This document shows positions 63,019 through 64,000 of a stretch of DNA of 64,000 bases, piece by piece. The position numbers and the translations under genes are program-made. The notes below the pieces were generated by a model. It made no database searches, had not been told where the DNA came from, and saw only the letters and a list, made by a program, of their open reading frames with translations. Within the stretch, counting starts at the first letter, position 1; each line of letters starts with the position of its first letter. The DNA is from an uncultured Butyricicoccus sp. (GTDB taxonomy: Bacteria; Bacillota; Clostridia; Oscillospirales; Butyricicoccaceae), in assembly GCA_944384745.1 (NCBI GenBank), contig CALWUO010000003.1:62001-126000 (forward strand), given 5' to 3'.

Positions 63019-63885
63019 ATGGCAGATATTAAATTAGACCTTTTAGGTTTGCAATATAGTGAAAATTTCTCTATTTCTGGTTTACAAGAAGCAAATATTG
63101 ATTTAAATTTAAATCCAGCAACTCAAACTTTTTCAACCATATATGGCATAGTTACAGATGGGGAAAATCCTATTCCTAATGCCACAGTAAAAGTCTTTGA
63201 TAGTAACGGCATACCTTATAAACACACACTTACCGATGAAAATGGTAATTATACTATTTCTGAATTACCTGCTGGAACTTATAGTATTTCTGCTGTAAAA
63301 GATGGCTATAGTTTAAGTAATGCACAAGGTGTAACGCTTAGTGACTCAGATACAATTAAATTTGATTTGATATGCACTATTGATGCAACATTAAATCTTG
63401 GTGCTATTGCTGGCGTGTTAAGGCTTAACAATGCCGATGGTACAAAAAGTCCATTAGGTGGTGTTAAAATCACACTAAATGATACAGTAAACACAGCTAT
63501 TGCTACAACTTATACAGCAGATGATGGTGAATTTGCATTTTATGATGTGTCAGATGGTATTTATACTTTAATTGCAACCGCAGAGGGCTATTTAGCCGAA
63601 TCAGTTATAACTGCCACAATCACAAACGGCTCTATCTCTAATGTAGATATGACAATGATGGTGGATTCAAGAACTTACAGCGGCACTGTAAGCGGTATAA
63701 TCCGTGATAATACAAGTAAAGTTGTAGCAGATTGTTTTGTTGGTCTTTATAGGGTTACAACATTAGCTGATGGAACAAAACGAGAAGTTTTAATAGCTAC
63801 AACTAAAACAAACCAAGCTGGTAAATATATGTTTGGTGAAGTTGGTGGTGGCGAATATATAGTAAAAGCCAAAATGAATAAATAA
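63019..63885 (+). CDS. Triple carboxypeptidase-regulatory-like (beta-sandwich) repeat protein
   Basis: This 288-residue protein consists of a short N-terminal segment (MADIKLDLLGLQYS) and three tandem beta-sandwich repeats at about 42-115, 125-213 and 218-288. The first has VTDGENPIPNATVKVFD and GNYTISELPAGTYSISA, the second GVKITLND and GEFAFYDVSDGIYTLIA, and the third SGIIRDN and GKYMFGEVGGGEYIVKA. Such CarboxypepD_reg or Cna-B-like domains normally lie outside the cell, but there is no signal peptide, membrane anchor or sorting motif. The start follows TTTTAGGAGGCAACT. With the membrane protein upstream it forms a two-gene unit; a spore-coat or structural role is speculative. Confidence 0.8.
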   Translation: MADIKLDLLGLQYSENFSISGLQEANIDLNLNPATQTFSTIYGIVTDGENPIPNATVKVFDSNGIPYKHTLTDENGNYTISELPAGTYSISAVKDGYSLSNAQGVTLSDSDTIKFDLICTIDATLNLGAIAGVLRLNNADGTKSPLGGVKITLNDTVNTAIATTYTADDGEFAFYDVSDGIYTLIATAEGYLAESVITATITNGSISNVDMTMMVDSRTYSGTVSGIIRDNTSKVVADCFVGLYRVTTLADGTKREVLIATTKTNQAGKYMFGEVGGGEYIVKAKMNK

Positions 63886-63908
63886 AATTATATACAATTT
63901 CATATATG

Positions 63909-63937
63909 TTGAATATATATAAATTACATGTTATAAT
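63909..63937 (+). promoter_or_regulatory. Sigma-A promoter of the gene at the right edge
   Basis: TTGAAT (63909-63914), a 17-base spacer and a perfect TATAAT (63932-63937) lie about 40 bases before the next start codon. Confidence 0.72.
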
Positions 63938-63977
63938 AATATATAATTTTTAATATTTTTGATAAGGGGAATTAACT

Positions 63978-64000
63978 ATGAGATTGATAACACGTTCTGA
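63978..64000 (+). CDS. Start of a gene cut by the right edge (MRLITRS...)
   Basis: ATG at 63978 follows AAGGGGAATTAACT and reads MRLITRS before the window ends. I recall DHH-family or exopolyphosphatase-like proteins starting MRLxTRSDFDGL, and the next codon begins GA (Asp or Glu), but seven residues cannot prove this. It has its own promoter. Confidence 0.5.

Noticed and set aside
63306..63494. 62-residue minus-strand ORF inside the beta-repeat gene
   Set aside because: No ribosome binding site; the plus-strand frame is clearly the coding one because of its repeat pattern.
63043..63885. Tandem repeats of the beta-sandwich gene as a DNA repeat or CRISPR-like array
   Set aside because: The repetition is at the protein-fold level with little nucleotide identity and no regular spacers.

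Overview
The window is AT-rich DNA from a low-GC Firmicute, most likely an anaerobic, gut-type Clostridia (Oscillospirales/Ruminococcaceae-like). Supporting evidence: GatCAB, T-box, cobalamin and FMN riboswitches, the anaerobic cobalamin pathway, an alaS-trhP-mltG neighbourhood as in other Firmicutes, ThyX instead of ThyA, strong GGAGG ribosome binding sites and sigma-A type TTGACA/TATAAT promoters. The exact genus cannot be read from the sequence. Almost every gene is on the minus strand; the exceptions are a two-component system (34964-37703) and the right end (62414-64000). No tRNA, rRNA, CRISPR array, transposase or prophage gene was recognised.

Layout. (1) 1-6287: the conserved 'selenium-linked' purine/uric-acid catabolic cluster ygeX-ygeY-ygeW-arcC-ssnA-ygfK, with ygfK cut by the left edge. 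(2) 6428-26668: a 21-gene operon, read right to left from one promoter and a cobalamin riboswitch. It carries the route from glutamyl-tRNA to uroporphyrinogen III (hemA, hemL, hemB, hemC, cobA-hemD) and most of the anaerobic cobalamin pathway down to cbiK, closed by an intrinsic terminator. cbiE, cbiT, cbiB and a cobC-type phosphatase are not in the window. (3) 26669-33369: a secreted nuclease lipoprotein with a small unknown gene, then ligA-gatC-gatA-gatB. (4) 33391-38679: aldehyde dehydrogenase, a divergent response regulator/histidine kinase pair, and ribU under an FMN riboswitch. (5) 38676-45990: an RNase M5-like Toprim protein, holA, comEC, then alaS-HIT under an alanine T-box. (6) 45991-53763: a housekeeping operon from wecG/tagA through thyX, DUF2156, GNAT, DJ-1, 5-FTHF cyclo-ligase and a degenerate CPBP protein to mltG and the U32 gene trhP. 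(7) 53821-54859: an SLH-domain protein whose promoter and leader are nearly identical to those of wecG. (8) 54873-62272: L-cysteine desulfidase plus a complete oligopeptide ABC importer and a small membrane protein. (9) 62354-64000: a plus-strand locus of unknown function, with a sigma-E-like promoter, a 10-codon leader ORF, a membrane protein built of two similar halves and a triple beta-sandwich repeat protein without signal peptide, then the start of another gene.

How it works together. The purine cluster and the B12 operon point to amino-acid/purine fermentation with corrinoid-dependent enzymes. Supply of the tetrapyrrole precursor is locked to B12 status because hemA-hemL-hemB-hemC-hemD sit inside the riboswitch-controlled operon. 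Riboflavin import, alanyl-tRNA synthetase and cobalamin synthesis are each controlled by a cis-acting RNA. The least explained parts are the 62.4-64 kb locus, the duplicated promoter/leader element at 53.7 and 54.8 kb, and a short CobU paralogue that appears complementary to the full-length CobU next to it.
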